Shown: positions 25,655 to 35,284, counted from the stretch's first letter. The stretch is 52,463 nt of DNA from Pseudomonas brassicae (GCF_010671725.1 NZ_JAAHBU010000004.1:1-52463); one strand, 5' to 3'. Notes: a model not told the origin generated them from the sequence alone. A program made the numbers and translations.

Positions 25655-26180
25655 GCCAGCGCATCATCCAGTTCGGCTTCCAGCAACAGGCACTGGTACA
25701 TTGCCTGAGCCAGGTAGCTGTTCACACTGCGCTCGCTCACGCCCAACTGCTCGGCGATCTCGCGTTGCTTCATGCCCTGCAGTTGCGCCATGGAAAACGC
25801 TTCGGCCACCCGCTTGGGCATGCGTTCGAACATCGCCTGCAGCTGGTCCAGTGTTTCGAGGATGACCGCCTGCTGCTCCAGCGAGGGGGCAAGTTGCTCG
25901 GGCTGGGCGGCCAACACGTCCCGATAAGCCTGCTCTACCCGCCGCCGCCGCCAGAAGTCGACACACGCATTGCGCGACATGCGCCCCAGGTACGCGCGGG
26001 CATGCTCGTGGTCATTGACGCCCGGGGTCTGGTCAGCAACCGCACGAACACATCCTGCGCCAACTCGGCAGCATCGTGGGCATTGCCGAGCTTGCGCTGC
26101 AGCCACTGGCGGATCCAGCCATGGTGGGCGCGGTAGAGGTTCTCCAGGTCGGAGCCAGCAGTGCCGGGAGAAGCGGTCAT
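25651..26180 (-). pseudogene. FecI-type ECF sigma factor (cassette 2), one frameshift
   Basis: From the ATG at 26180 the frame gives LENLYRAHHGWIRQWLQRKL, then AAELAQDVFVRLLTRP. It then needs one base (a G/C in a run of four at 26024-26027) to continue VNDHEHARAYLGRMSRNACV and the region 4 helix-turn-helix MKQREIAEQLGVSERSVNSY. The restored protein is 176 residues, typical of iron-responsive ECF sigma factors. Fur-box spacing and the overlap with fecR match the other cassettes. The lost base lies in a homopolymer, so error is likely. Confidence 0.85.
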
Positions 26181-26198
26181 GGGAACGGCGCCTAGGTT

Positions 26199-26217
26199 GC
26201 TAATGCGAATAATTAGC
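26199..26217. promoter_or_regulatory. Fur box upstream of sigma gene (cassette 2)
   Basis: GCTAATGCGAATAATTAGC matches 14 of 19 consensus positions (hand count) and is itself an inverted repeat (GCTAAT...ATTAGC). It lies 19-37 bp upstream of the sigma start, where bound Fur-iron would block transcription. It is the best of the four boxes in this window. Confidence 0.7.
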
Positions 26218-26430
26218 AATTCTACCGTTGATGCGAAGTTCGGGCAATTGGACAAGTCGCAGGCCACGTGCATGGCCGTTTTCGGCCAAAAGCGGCCAAT
26301 GGTAATGGACAGTTAAAAGGCCATTGGAGCAGGCGAAGCTTACCCATCGCTTATTAGTAACTCTAGGATGTTCGTTCAATCCAACAGGGTCGCTGCTCTA
26401 TCGACAAGAGACGCCATCACACTCGGCTTT

Positions 26431-26913
26431 TCACTTATTTTGCAAGGAGCTAAGTCTTTTCAACGACCATCGTCTGACGCCTTCAGAAAATGTAGGACGA
26501 GGAGGCCAGACAGTGATTCTTTCGAAATCTATTTCTAAAGCGTCGCCGACAAAGCGCCCTCTAAAGGTGCGGACATCAGTGTAGACCGTATCACCCGTTC
26601 TACTTAGGAACGGGGTTCGCGAAACCGCGTTTATGTCGTTTTCAGTTCGTGTGTATGGCACCGGGCTGCCAACATCGAGACCGGCGCCTTTCATGTAGGA
26701 GTCAATTTTTTTGAGTACATCATCCGGTTTTTCTACGGTGCGCCAATAGATGAAATGGCCGTCGTCAGTAAATACCAAATAGACGTGCCAAGGGGCGCTG
26801 GCTGGTCTCTCTCCTTCGGAATACCACACTTGCTCGCGCACATCAGAACTGACGCGTGTTGTGCAACCAGAGAGGAGCATTAGGCAAAACGTAGCAATCA
26901 ATAAGCGAATCAT
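26431..26913 (-). CDS. Orphan lipoprotein of unknown function
   Basis: 160 residues. The signal peptide ends in a lipobox at Cys17 (LMLLSGC), so it should be a membrane-anchored lipoprotein. The mature part contains APWHVYLVFTDDGHFIYWRT and a Trp/Pro-rich end, ITVWPPRPTFSEGVRRW; I recognise no family. The gene is AT-richer than its neighbours and stands alone in a patch that also holds a phage-like remnant, which suggests acquisition by transfer. A GGAAGGAAAT-like tract (minus strand) upstream of the ATG is a plausible ribosome site. Confidence 0.65.
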   Translation of the reverse strand: MIRLLIATFCLMLLSGCTTRVSSDVREQVWYSEGERPASAPWHVYLVFTDDGHFIYWRTVEKPDDVLKKIDSYMKGAGLDVGSPVPYTRTENDINAVSRTPFLSRTGDTVYTDVRTFRGRFVGDALEIDFERITVWPPRPTFSEGVRRWSLKRLSSLQNK

Positions 26914-27071
26914 ATTTCCTTCCTTTAGTTAACTATCCAGCTCGAAGCGTCGCACGTAGGCTGGCTCCAAGAATTTTTAACTACTTCTGCCTTGCCGATC
27001 CGTAAAAGTGGTTCAGTACTCTTAACTCAAGCACTGCCGCGAAAACGCAGAGCGCCAAAAGCCAAGACTGA

Positions 27072-27218
27072 AGACTCGCTTACGATGGAGTCACCCCAAC
27101 AGACCAACGCTTAAGAAAGCGAGCTCAAGATCATCCCGAAGGATATATGCAACGCCTGGAAGCCGCGAGGGCACTGACCTTAGCCACAATTGAGCGTTAT
27201 ACGTGGCAAGCGATGTAG
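27072..27218 (+). other. Coding-like remnant in a gene-poor gap
   Basis: The 345-bp gap 26914-27258 has no complete gene. Within it a 48-codon frame after a TGA reads GVTPTDQRLRKRAQDHPEGY, then MQRLEAARALTLATIERYTW and a stop. The residue mix is helical and protein-like but there is no proper start codon, so it may be the tail of a lost gene. I do not recognise the family. Confidence 0.3.
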
Positions 27219-27258
27219 CTGCATTCGAGGTCCGTCAAGCGATGACGCTTTAAACCTT

Positions 27259-27738
27259 TCATCTATTAGAGTACGGGGAATTAATCTTCATTCCTCCGTG
27301 CATTTTTTTTACACCCGGCTCCATATCCGCCGGGCACGCGCCCTGAAAGCTGCCATTAATCACTGTGTGTTGTCTTTCAGTTTTTCCATTTAGCTCAAAC
27401 GACGTATCGGCCGTCAGTACATAGGATTTCGCAAGGTCGCCTTTGAAGGATCCGGCCATAATCGCTTCAGGGCAGCGTGATTTGAAATTATAGCTATCGA
27501 CGTTACCGCTTTTAGATTCGATTTTGCACTCCTGTTCGAAGCCACTCCACAGGTCGTCATCTATAAGCCTGTCTTTCTCATGGTCGACGCATATTTCCCA
27601 AGAAAACGGCGAGGTGGACGGAGTAACCTTCCACAAACCTGAAGTGCGTTGCAGACGCAGCGATGGTTCAGCGGCTGACGCCAACGATGTTACTGAGAGA
27701 GCAATTGCAGTCGACAACAATATGGCGAAGTACTTCAT
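27259..27738 (-). CDS. Periplasmic DUF3617-like protein
   Basis: 159 residues from the ATG at 27738 (AGGA site; an upstream in-frame start lacks a signal peptide). Signal peptide about 1-22. The mature domain has the DUF3617 arrangement: SGLWKVT near the start, a first Cys in WEICVDHEKD, a paired QECKIESKSG, a third Cys in FKSRCPEA, then strands with ELNGKTERQHTVING and a last Cys in GACPADMEPG. The four Cys probably pair in the periplasm. The function of the family is unknown. It belongs to the same AT-richer patch as the orphan lipoprotein. Confidence 0.65.
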   Translation of the reverse strand: MKYFAILLSTAIALSVTSLASAAEPSLRLQRTSGLWKVTPSTSPFSWEICVDHEKDRLIDDDLWSGFEQECKIESKSGNVDSYNFKSRCPEAIMAGSFKGDLAKSYVLTADTSFELNGKTERQHTVINGSFQGACPADMEPGVKKMHGGMKINSPYSNR

Positions 27739-27800
27739 CACGCATCCTATTTGTAGATGATCACGTTGAGCAGGATACTTGAAAAGCAAGTGCTCCTGGC

Positions 27801-27992
27801 TTGGCGAGAGTCATTGATTCACAGCTGCGCGCCGAAACTGCCCACGGCATGGTCAGCGTCACTCGCGTAGCCCGCACTACTCAATGTGCCCCAGCGCATG
27901 CTCAACGGATTATCGCCATCACCGACGCCGGCGACCAAGGATTGATTGCGCTGCGGGCGTGCCAAGCGTACGTCAGAGTTCTGGCCCCCTGA
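27801..27992 (+). pseudogene. Probable phage Rz (i-spanin) C-terminal fragment
   Basis: The frame gives QLRAETAHGMVSVTRVA, then AQRIIAITDAGDQGLIALRA, then CQAYVRVLAP and a stop. The pattern LRxxxAxGxxxVxxR followed by IAxxGDxxIxxLxxCQAYVR is that of Pseudomonas prophage Rz lysis proteins (recalled, not aligned). The membrane anchor and coiled coil are missing. If correct, a prophage or pyocin-like element once lay here. The alternative is a chance frame, since the only start is a TTG. Confidence 0.4.
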
Positions 27993-28238
27993 GCTCTTTA
28001 AGCTCCATCATCGACGTTTGAGCGTGCGATCTGAGGCGACGAGCAGCACGAGTTGCTCCTGGTTTCGTAAACGCCCGACGCCGCTTCCGACCCAAAGCGG
28101 CCGCATAACCGTTCCTGATTGAAATGCGAATCCAGGCGTCCATGGCTGTGGCAGTTCAGAAAATCCCGCACATGCTACCGGTGCTGCAGCATGGGTTAAG
28201 CGGTTTGGAAGCGGATCGGCGCCGCTTGGAGAGCCAGA
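27993..28238. other. Intergenic stretch without recognised gene
   Basis: I see no convincing gene between the Rz-like remnant and the MFS stop. The segment holds GACCCAAAGCGGCC near 28089-28102, an imperfect reversed copy of the repeat motif after the channel gene, and a small plus-strand frame from 28124 that runs into the MFS gene and lacks support. Confidence 0.5.
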
Positions 28239-29489
28239 TCATAAGTGGAGTGCCGACCCGTTCAGCACAGCGCCATCTACCGAAGGAACTCGCACACGCA
28301 GTGCAATCAGCAACGCGGCCAGCAGCATCAGCACGGCCGCCGCCACGAATACGCCTGCGCTGCCACCGAGGCTGAATACTGCCCCACCCGCGGCTGCGCC
28401 TGTGGCGATGGCCGACTGTACAGATGCTACCACCATGCCCCCGGCGCTTTCCGCCTGGTCAGGGACCGCGCTGGCGACCCAGTTCGACCACGCCACCGGC
28501 ACCCCCCCAAAGGCCAGGCCCCAGACCGCCAGCAGTACGGCCTGCCCTGGCACCGACGCCGGCAACAGAACCAGCGCCAGTGCCGCAACGCCCACCAGCG
28601 CGGGCATCAACACCAGGGTGGCCAATGGGTGACGCATAAGCATCCACCCGGCCACCAAGGTGCCGACAAAGTTCGCCACACCAAAACCCAGCAACATCAG
28701 CGACAGCCCCTGCGGTCCAATGCCGGTGGTACTTTCGAGGAATGGCCGGATATACGTGAACATCGCGAAGTGGCCGCTGTGCACCAGCACACAACCGAAC
28801 ATCCCCATGGCAATGCCTGGGCGCTGCAGCACTTCAAGCACCGTGCGCAGGCGTGCCGGCCGACGCGGTGCAAGGCTCGGCAGCGTGAGTGACTGAAAAG
28901 CCAGCGTCACCACCCCCACCGCCGCCGCTGCAAAGAACGCGCTGCGCCAGCCATACAGGCCGCCCAGATAACTACCCAGCGGTACCGCCACCACCGTCCC
29001 GATGGCGATGCCACTGAAAATGATCGAGAGCGCTCGCGGCAACAAAGCCCCCGGCACCAAGCGCATCGCCACCGCCGCCGCCATGCTCCAGAACCCGCCA
29101 AGCGCGATGCCCAGCAAGATACGCATCAACAACAGCACCGCGAAACTGGAGGAAACGGCGACCAACAGATTGGAAGCGATCATCAGCGTGGAAAAGCCCA
29201 ACAATACCCAGCGACGATCGATACTGCGAGTCAGGCCTGGCACCAACAGGCCGGCGAACAGCGCCACCACGGCTGTCACCGTTACCGCTTGACCAGCCAG
29301 CGCTTCGGATACCCCCAGCTCGGTCGCCATCGGCGTCAACAGGCTGGCCGGCAGGTACTCAGCGGTCAGCAAACCGAACACGCCCATGGCCAACGAGAAT
29401 ACGGCCATCCACGCGGGGGTTGCAGGTTCTGCATCCGGCCCGGCGCCGGGGCGGCGGTCGGGTACGGCATTGCATACAAGGTCAGTCAT
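28239..29489 (-). CDS. MFS (DHA1, NepI/AraJ-like) transporter
   Basis: 416 residues with about 12 hydrophobic segments. Helix 1 contains SLAMGVFGLLTAEYLPASLL, the typical TAEYLP/TSEFLP motif of sugar- and purine-efflux type DHA1 carriers; helix 4 contains RILLGIALGGFWSMAAAVAM. A proton-driven exporter of a small metabolite is likely. It is divergent from an AraC-family gene 62 bp away, its probable regulator. The frame is unbroken, in contrast to the paralogue at 5418-6642, which shares the same motifs. Confidence 0.9.
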   Translation of the reverse strand: MTDLVCNAVPDRRPGAGPDAEPATPAWMAVFSLAMGVFGLLTAEYLPASLLTPMATELGVSEALAGQAVTVTAVVALFAGLLVPGLTRSIDRRWVLLGFSTLMIASNLLVAVSSSFAVLLLMRILLGIALGGFWSMAAAVAMRLVPGALLPRALSIIFSGIAIGTVVAVPLGSYLGGLYGWRSAFFAAAAVGVVTLAFQSLTLPSLAPRRPARLRTVLEVLQRPGIAMGMFGCVLVHSGHFAMFTYIRPFLESTTGIGPQGLSLMLLGFGVANFVGTLVAGWMLMRHPLATLVLMPALVGVAALALVLLPASVPGQAVLLAVWGLAFGGVPVAWSNWVASAVPDQAESAGGMVVASVQSAIATGAAAGGAVFSLGGSAGVFVAAAVLMLLAALLIALRVRVPSVDGAVLNGSALHL

Positions 29490-29551
29490 TGCACGGATCT
29501 CCCGATCTTCAATTGCGACCCGCAGTCTAGGCGCGAGAATCCGGATGATCT

Positions 29552-30580
29552 ATGATCGAAAAACTCGATTTCTTGACCAAAACACCTGAAAAAATGCCGA
29601 CAGACCCATTTGCCCTCTCTTCCGATCTCATCAACGAGCTGTTGCGCGGCATGCGCCTGCGCGGTGTCGAGTACCGGCGTATCCAGGCGGGCCCGGCCTT
29701 CGGCCTGGGCTTCGCTGCCAGACCCGGGCATGCCTGGTTTCACTTCCTGGCGTTGGGCAACGCGGTGCTGCGCATGGACGACGGGACAACCTATGCGCTG
29801 TCCGCCGGTAACGCCGTCTTAATCTCCCATGGCGCGGCCCATCAATTGCTTTCGGATACGCACGTGCCCGTGCAGGACATCGACCTTCTGGACAGCGAGC
29901 CTCTCGGCGACACCGTCAGCGCGGTGGACACCGGCACCGATGCCGCCCCCATGCCGGCCACGCTGTTGTTCAGTGGATGCATGGAATTCGAATTGGGCAG
30001 TCTCCATGGCCTTGGCAAACTGATACCGGGCCTGATGCTGATTGATGCCGGCGGCCAGCGTTACCCCGGGCTGGTGCCGATTCTCACCACCATGGAGCGC
30101 GAGGTCAGCGCCGCACGCATTGGCTTCGCCGGCATCCTCGCGCGATTGGCCGATGTGGTCGCCGCCATGGTCGTTCGAGGTTGGGTCGAGTGCGCCTGCG
30201 GCAATGCCTCCGGCCTGGTGGCCGCCCTGCGCGATCCGCGGCTGGCAGGTGCACTTCTGGCGCTGCATCAACAGCCGGGTCGCGACTGGACCGTCGAGCA
30301 GTTGGCGGAGCAATGCAGTACGTCCCGCTCGGTCTTTGCGGAGCGTTTTCAATTGACGATTGGCATGACCCCGCTGCGCTACGTCACCGAAGTGCGAATG
30401 CGGCTTGCCAGCCAGTGGCTGACGCTGGAAAGGGTGCCTATCGAGGAGGTCGCGCAGCGTTTGGGCTATACGTCTCAGGCGGCGTTCAGTCGGGCGTTCA
30501 AGCGTGTGACGGGTAAGACGCCTGGGTTGAGTCGCAGGTCGAGGCTGACACGGCCATCTTCGCCAGCCGAGCGCCGATGA
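29552..30580 (+). CDS. AraC-family transcriptional regulator
   Basis: 342 residues from 29552; an ATG at 29594 is an alternative and neither has a strong ribosome site. The N-terminal half is a cupin-like sensor (RLRGVEYRRIQAGPAFGLGF, then AWFHFLALGNAVLRMDDG). The C-terminal half has the double helix-turn-helix: DWTVEQLAEQCSTSRSVFAE, then PLRYVTEVRMRLASQWL, then VPIEEVAQRLGYTSQAAFSR. It is divergent from the MFS exporter gene and probably controls it. Confidence 0.9.
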   Translation: MIEKLDFLTKTPEKMPTDPFALSSDLINELLRGMRLRGVEYRRIQAGPAFGLGFAARPGHAWFHFLALGNAVLRMDDGTTYALSAGNAVLISHGAAHQLLSDTHVPVQDIDLLDSEPLGDTVSAVDTGTDAAPMPATLLFSGCMEFELGSLHGLGKLIPGLMLIDAGGQRYPGLVPILTTMEREVSAARIGFAGILARLADVVAAMVVRGWVECACGNASGLVAALRDPRLAGALLALHQQPGRDWTVEQLAEQCSTSRSVFAERFQLTIGMTPLRYVTEVRMRLASQWLTLERVPIEEVAQRLGYTSQAAFSRAFKRVTGKTPGLSRRSRLTRPSSPAERR

Positions 30581-30616
30581 TCACCTGAGGAACGGGCCTT
30601 CGAGCGTAGCGAATCA

Positions 30617-31567
30617 TCAAGCCGGCAGGATGCGCGTCCAGTAACGGGTACGTTGCTGGATGCGCACAGGTAACGAGCGGGCGATCGTATTCAATGTAAG
30701 CTCGATATTGCCCAGCGAGTACGAGCCCGATACCCGTAAATGCCTGACTTCGGGCGCGCAACCAAGATAGCCGGGGCAATAGCGCTGCAGCTCATCGATC
30801 AGCCTGCCGAGCCTCCAGCCTTCCACGACCAGCCGCCCCTGGGTCCAGGCCTCTTCGCCGGCTTCCAACGCTTGCGGGGTCAACAGCCTCTGATGATCAA
30901 ACATCACTGATTGCCCTTGCTCGATCACGACCTCATCGCCAGCCTGCGCAGCGCGTACCGCAACGGCATGGCTGTAGACGCTCAGGCGCGTCAGCCCGTC
31001 GAGCTGACGCACGGCGAAACGGGTGCCCAATGCGCGCAGCTCACCTTGCGCACTGTGCACCAGCAAAGGACGGGGGTCCTTGCCTGTGGTTACATGGACC
31101 TCCCCTGCCCGAAGGATCAGCAGGCGCGTGCTGGCAGTGAACCTCACATCCAGCGCGGTATCCGTATCCAACACCAGAAGGGTACCGTCAGAAAGCGTCT
31201 CGGGGCGTTGTTCACCCGTGCGAGTCTTGAGGTCGGCCATCCATTCTGGCGCAAGGCGATATCCTTGCCATGCCACTGAACTCGCCCCGACGCTCAGCAA
31301 CAGCCCTTTGAGAAGGGTTCGGCGATTCGGGCCGCTTTCGCGCAGCGTGGATTTTTCCATGACCTCCCAGGCCAACTGCTGAGGCATGCCGCCAATGCGC
31401 GCCTGCAATTCGGTCAACCGCAGCCATGCCCACTCATGCTCCGCACTTCGGCAGTGCCAGCGTTGCCACTGTGCGCGCAGCGCCGGGTCATCAGGGTTCG
31501 CGCACAAGTGCGCGAACCACTCGGCAGCATGGCGAAGCGCTTGGCGCTGGGCGTCGGTGGTCACCAC
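30617..31567 (-). CDS. FecR-type anti-sigma/regulator (cassette 3)
   Basis: 316 residues, unbroken. Cytoplasmic sigma-binding part about 1-60 (AEWFAHLCANPDDPALRAQW). Twin-arginine segment NRRTLLKG at 81-88, a close match to the Tat consensus RRxFLK, then one membrane helix. The periplasmic domain contains LLVLDTDTALDVRF, then VTTGKDPRPLLVHSAQGELR, ending RTRYWTRILPA. It overlaps the sigma stop by seven bases. Unlike cassettes 1 and 2, the receptor gene is not downstream but divergent on the other side of sigma. Confidence 0.93.
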   Translation of the reverse strand: MVTTDAQRQALRHAAEWFAHLCANPDDPALRAQWQRWHCRSAEHEWAWLRLTELQARIGGMPQQLAWEVMEKSTLRESGPNRRTLLKGLLLSVGASSVAWQGYRLAPEWMADLKTRTGEQRPETLSDGTLLVLDTDTALDVRFTASTRLLILRAGEVHVTTGKDPRPLLVHSAQGELRALGTRFAVRQLDGLTRLSVYSHAVAVRAAQAGDEVVIEQGQSVMFDHQRLLTPQALEAGEEAWTQGRLVVEGWRLGRLIDELQRYCPGYLGCAPEVRHLRVSGSYSLGNIELTLNTIARSLPVRIQQRTRYWTRILPA

Positions 31568-32076
31568 GGATTGTCCAGGAGGTACAAGAGGCAGCGTTCG
31601 GTGGCTCGGGCCATGTATTTGGTCACTGAGCTGGCGGACACCTGTAATCGTTCCGCGATTTGAGGGTAGGTCAGCCCTTGCACCTGCGACATCAGGAACG
31701 CCGTTTTCGCCTTGACGCCCAGGCCGTCAAGCATGCGATCCAGCTCCATGAGTGTCTGGAGTACGCAGAGCTGCTCCTCGGCAGAAATCTCGAATGACTC
31801 AGGTTGCGCGGCGAGCACTTCCAGATAGGCACGCTCCACCGACTGACGGCGAAAACTGTCGATCATCACCCGCTTGGCAATGGTGACCAGAAAATGGCGT
31901 GGCTCATTGAGCGTGGCCGCCAGGGGTTCACGGCGCTCGGCGAGCAGCACGCGAAGAAAGGTGTCCTGGGCGAAGTCTGCCGCTACCTGCGAACACCCGG
32001 TGCGCTTGCGCAGCCAGTTGATCAGCCAGGGTTGATGGTCGCTGTAGAGCGTCGCGATAGGGTTGCGAGACGGCAT
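31561..32076 (-). CDS. FecI-type ECF sigma factor (cassette 3)
   Basis: 171 residues from the ATG at 32076; the open frame runs further upstream through the Fur box and is not used. Region 2: LYSDHQPWLINWLRKRTGCS, then AADFAQDTFLRVLLAERREP, then PRHFLVTIAKRVMIDSFRRQ. Region 4: helix-turn-helix LTYPQIAERLQVSASSVTKY. A Fur-like box lies 15-33 bp upstream. It should activate the divergent receptor gene at 32262, and the 185-bp gap must hold both promoters. Confidence 0.94.
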   Translation of the reverse strand: MPSRNPIATLYSDHQPWLINWLRKRTGCSQVAADFAQDTFLRVLLAERREPLAATLNEPRHFLVTIAKRVMIDSFRRQSVERAYLEVLAAQPESFEISAEEQLCVLQTLMELDRMLDGLGVKAKTAFLMSQVQGLTYPQIAERLQVSASSVTKYMARATERCLLYLLDNPW

Positions 32077-32090
32077 ATCGGTGCCAGGCA

Positions 32091-32109
32091 GAGAATAAGA
32101 ATTAATCTC
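32091..32109. promoter_or_regulatory. Fur box between sigma and receptor genes (cassette 3)
   Basis: GAGAATAAGAATTAATCTC matches 13 of 19 positions of the Fur consensus (hand count) and is partly palindromic. It lies 15-33 bp upstream of the sigma start and within the shared divergent gap with the receptor gene, so it could repress both. Confidence 0.65.
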
Positions 32110-32261
32110 AATATAGTGAAATGACGTCCCGAGGGCAATCGACTTTCGGGCCAGACCAACGGGACAAAAAAATTTCAAATCGCGTTGTCACTTTGCGCTC
32201 TGCCGCGCGACTCCTTTTGCAAACACCTCATCAAACGCCGACAACCGCATCAGGAGACAGC

Positions 32262-34698
32262 ATGCAGCCCCCCCTTCCAGGCTTGTGCACCGCCACGTTG
32301 AACACCCCAAAAAGCACGCTATACCTTGCCCTCTTCGGCGTATCGCTGTTGCTGGCTACGCCAGCACTTACCCACGCTGCCGAAAGCCAGGTAAGCGCCC
32401 CTGCACTGCACCAGCAGGCATTTGCCATCGAAGCCGGGCCGCTTGCCAGCGTGCTGAACCGCTTTGCCACTGAAGCAGGCGTTGTCCTGTCATTCGACAA
32501 CGGGCTGACCGAAGGCAAACAAAGCCGTGGCATCAACGGCCGCTACAGTATCGATCAGGGTTTTTCTGTGGTGCTTGGCGGGTCTGGATTGCAGGCAGTT
32601 GCCGGTGGGGAGAACAGCTATGTGGTGCTGCCGACTTCACCTTCGGACTCATTGCAGTTGGGGGTAACCAACGTGACGGGCTCGGGGTTGGGCGCGATTA
32701 CCGAGGGGTCGAAGTCGTACACCACAGGCAGTACCAACACTGCGACGCGGATGAGTCTCTCGCTGCGCGAAACGCCGCAGTCGGTCAGTGTCGTCACGCG
32801 CCAGCAATGAACGATCAAAACATGCAGTCACTGGAAGACGTTGCCAGGGCTGCGACAGGTATCAACACAACCAAGGAATTCGGTACCGAACGATCCCGCT
32901 ATTTTTCCCGCGGTTTCCAGGTCAACGACCTGCAATACGACGGCGTACCGACCAGCATTTCCGAAAGCTACTCGATGGACGTGACCTCTGTTAACAACAT
33001 GGCCATCTACGACCGCGTGGAGTTTGTGCGTGGCGCAAACGGCTTGATGCAGGGTGCGGGAAACCCCTCGGCGGCGATCAATCTGGTGCGCAAGCGCCCG
33101 ACGGACAGCTACTCGCTCAAAGCAGAAATCGGTGGTGGCTCGTGGGACAACTACCATAGTCAGATCGACGTGGGCGGGCCTTTGAACGAACAGGGCACGC
33201 TGCGTGGCAGGACCGTACTACTATACAACGCCGGAAACAGTTTCGTGGACCGTGCCGACAAGGAGAATCAGCTGTTCTACGCGATCGGCGAAGCCGACGT
33301 GAGCGAAGACACGACCGTGAGCCTCGGGACCGTGTTTCAGAAGGACTATCACGGCGGATATGACTGGGGCGGCTTGCCCACTCAACTCGATGGCAGCTTC
33401 TATCCGCTGTCGCGCTCGGCGTCCTTCGCGCCAAGCTGGGCCCATCTGAACAAAATAAATCGCACGGTGTTCGCTGACATCAGGCATGCGTTGAGCGATG
33501 ACTGGAAACTGACCGTCAATACCAACCTGATGTGGTCGAATGCCGATTTTCTCGGGCTCTACGGCAACAACATAGGTAACGACCAGTTCCGCCTGTCCAC
33601 CAACGACACCCAATACGACGACGAACAAGTAAGCCTTGATGCCGCGCTGAACGGCGCGTTCTACCTGCTCGGCCAGCGCCACGAACTGGTGTTCGGCGCT
33701 AACGCGCGCAAAGACCGGTTTATCAACGAGTCGCGCTACAACAACAATCCAAGCGTGGTCGATATCCTCGATTTCGCCCCTTCACACGTGGCCGCACCGA
33801 CCTATGGCTACGAACGCATCCAGTACCGCAACGTACGCAAGGACAAAGGGCTTTATGCCGCCACCCGGTTGAACCCCACCGACGACCTGCATGTGATCCT
33901 GGGCAGCCGCTTCAGCTGGGTTGACTACACGTCGGCCGACGATGAGGATCGTTTCAAGGAAAACGCAAAAGTCATTCCCTATGCCGGCGTTGTGTACGAC
34001 CTGACTGACAGCGCTTCGATCTACACCAGTTACACCGAGATCTACCAGGTTCAGAGCAACTACGACGTCGATAACAAGCTACTCGACCCCATCACCGGCA
34101 CCAACTACGAAATCGGCCTCAAGAACGAACTCTATGACGGCTTGCTCAATACGTCGTGGCGGTATTCCAGGTTGACCAGAGTCATCTGCCTCAGGCGGTT
34201 GCCGGCGCAGCACGTATTTGCGGGCCAGGGCGTAGCTCGACGTGCTACGAGGAAGGCGGCAAGGTGCGCAGCCGAGGTTTTGAAGTCGAGGCTTCCGGCG
34301 AGATTCTCTCCGGTTGGAACGCAGTGCTCGGCTACACCTACAGTCACCCTGAATACGTAGGCGGCACCCGCAAAGGTACCGACTACGCCACCGAAACCTC
34401 CCCGCGCCGGTTGTTCAAACTTGCGACCAACTACCGTTTGCCCGGCGAATTGGGTGATTGGCGCGTTGGGGGCAGCCTCTATCATCAGAGCAAGGTCTAC
34501 CTGCGTAACGTGGAGCAAGGTGCCTACAACCTGGTGGATCTGAACGCCAATTACCAGATCAACCAGAACCTGAGCGCGCAACTGAACCTGAACAACGTGT
34601 TCGACAAGAATTACTACGCTGCCATCTATAACTCGAACCTGGGCAATTATTACGGCGAACCGCGTAACTTCGCCGTCACGCTGCGCTACGAACACTGA
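32262..34698 (+). pseudogene. TonB-dependent siderophore receptor (cassette 3), two frameshifts
   Basis: The ATG at 32262 follows CAGGAGACAGC. Frame 1 has a signal peptide and STN domain (QQAFAIEAGPLASVLNRFAT onward) up to VSVVTRQQ. One base (A) lost near 32806 shifts to MNDQNMQSLEDVARAATGIN and most of the barrel. One G lost near 34155 shifts to VAVFQVDQSHLPQAV and the end. The rebuilt protein is 812 residues, normal for the family. Its last residues are VTLRYEH: a terminal His instead of the usual Phe/Trp/Tyr of outer-membrane barrels. Function would be ferric-siderophore uptake plus signalling to the cassette 3 FecR. Confidence 0.88.
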
Positions 34699-34774
34699 CG
34701 TGATCTGGTCTCGCCGCAACAATGTGCCTTACGGCGAGTAGGCGCTGTGCCCCGTTCGCGAACGGCAAAAAAAC

Positions 34775-35284
34775 TCACACCCCGCCCATTGCAGCGAGGT
34801 TGCAATATTGCCCTTTGAAATACAGCAACGGCTGCATGCCAGCAGCCTCTTGCAGGTTCAGCGCTTTGACTTCGCCGATCACGATCAAATGATCACCTGC
34901 TGCATGCTCGGCGTGAATTTCGCAATCAAGCCAGTGCAGGCTGCCGGCAATGATCGGGTTGCCCAGCGGCGATGCCTGCCACTGCACCGCGTGCCACTTG
35001 TCCGTGCCGCGCCGAGCGAACTGGTTGGAGATCCTGACCTGCTCGCCGCAGAGGATATTGACCGCGAATCGACCGGCCTTGCGAATCACCGGATAGCTGG
35101 CCGAACTGGCCATCACGCTGAATGACACCAGCGGCGGGCTCATCGACACGCTATAGAAGGACTGGCACGTGAAGCCAACCGGTTCGCCATCACTGTGCGA
35201 CGTAATCACCGTGATACCGGAGGCGTAGTGCCCGAGCGCTTGGCGAAAGCTCACCGGCTCGATAACAGTACTGGGAAGTGACAT
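34775..35284 (-). CDS. Flavin reductase-family protein
   Basis: 169 residues from the ATG at 35284 (AGGA site). It has the flavin reductase (HpaC/NtaB-like) split-barrel pattern: FRQALGHYASGITVITSHSD, GEPVGFTCQSFYSVSMSPPL, then VNILCGEQVRISNQFA. Such proteins use NAD(P)H to make free reduced flavin for a partner oxygenase. It lies 88 bp downstream of mesD on the same strand. Since MesX of this methionine-synthesis system needs oxygen, the reductase may feed it reduced flavin (inference). Confidence 0.85.
   Translation of the reverse strand: MSLPSTVIEPVSFRQALGHYASGITVITSHSDGEPVGFTCQSFYSVSMSPPLVSFSVMASSASYPVIRKAGRFAVNILCGEQVRISNQFARRGTDKWHAVQWQASPLGNPIIAGSLHWLDCEIHAEHAAGDHLIVIGEVKALNLQEAAGMQPLLYFKGQYCNLAAMGGV

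Noticed and set aside
34752..34765. Perfect palindrome CCGTTCGCGAACGG followed by an A-run, between receptor 3 and the flavin reductase
   Set aside because: The A/T run is on the wrong side for a terminator on either strand. It may be only a chance GC palindrome.
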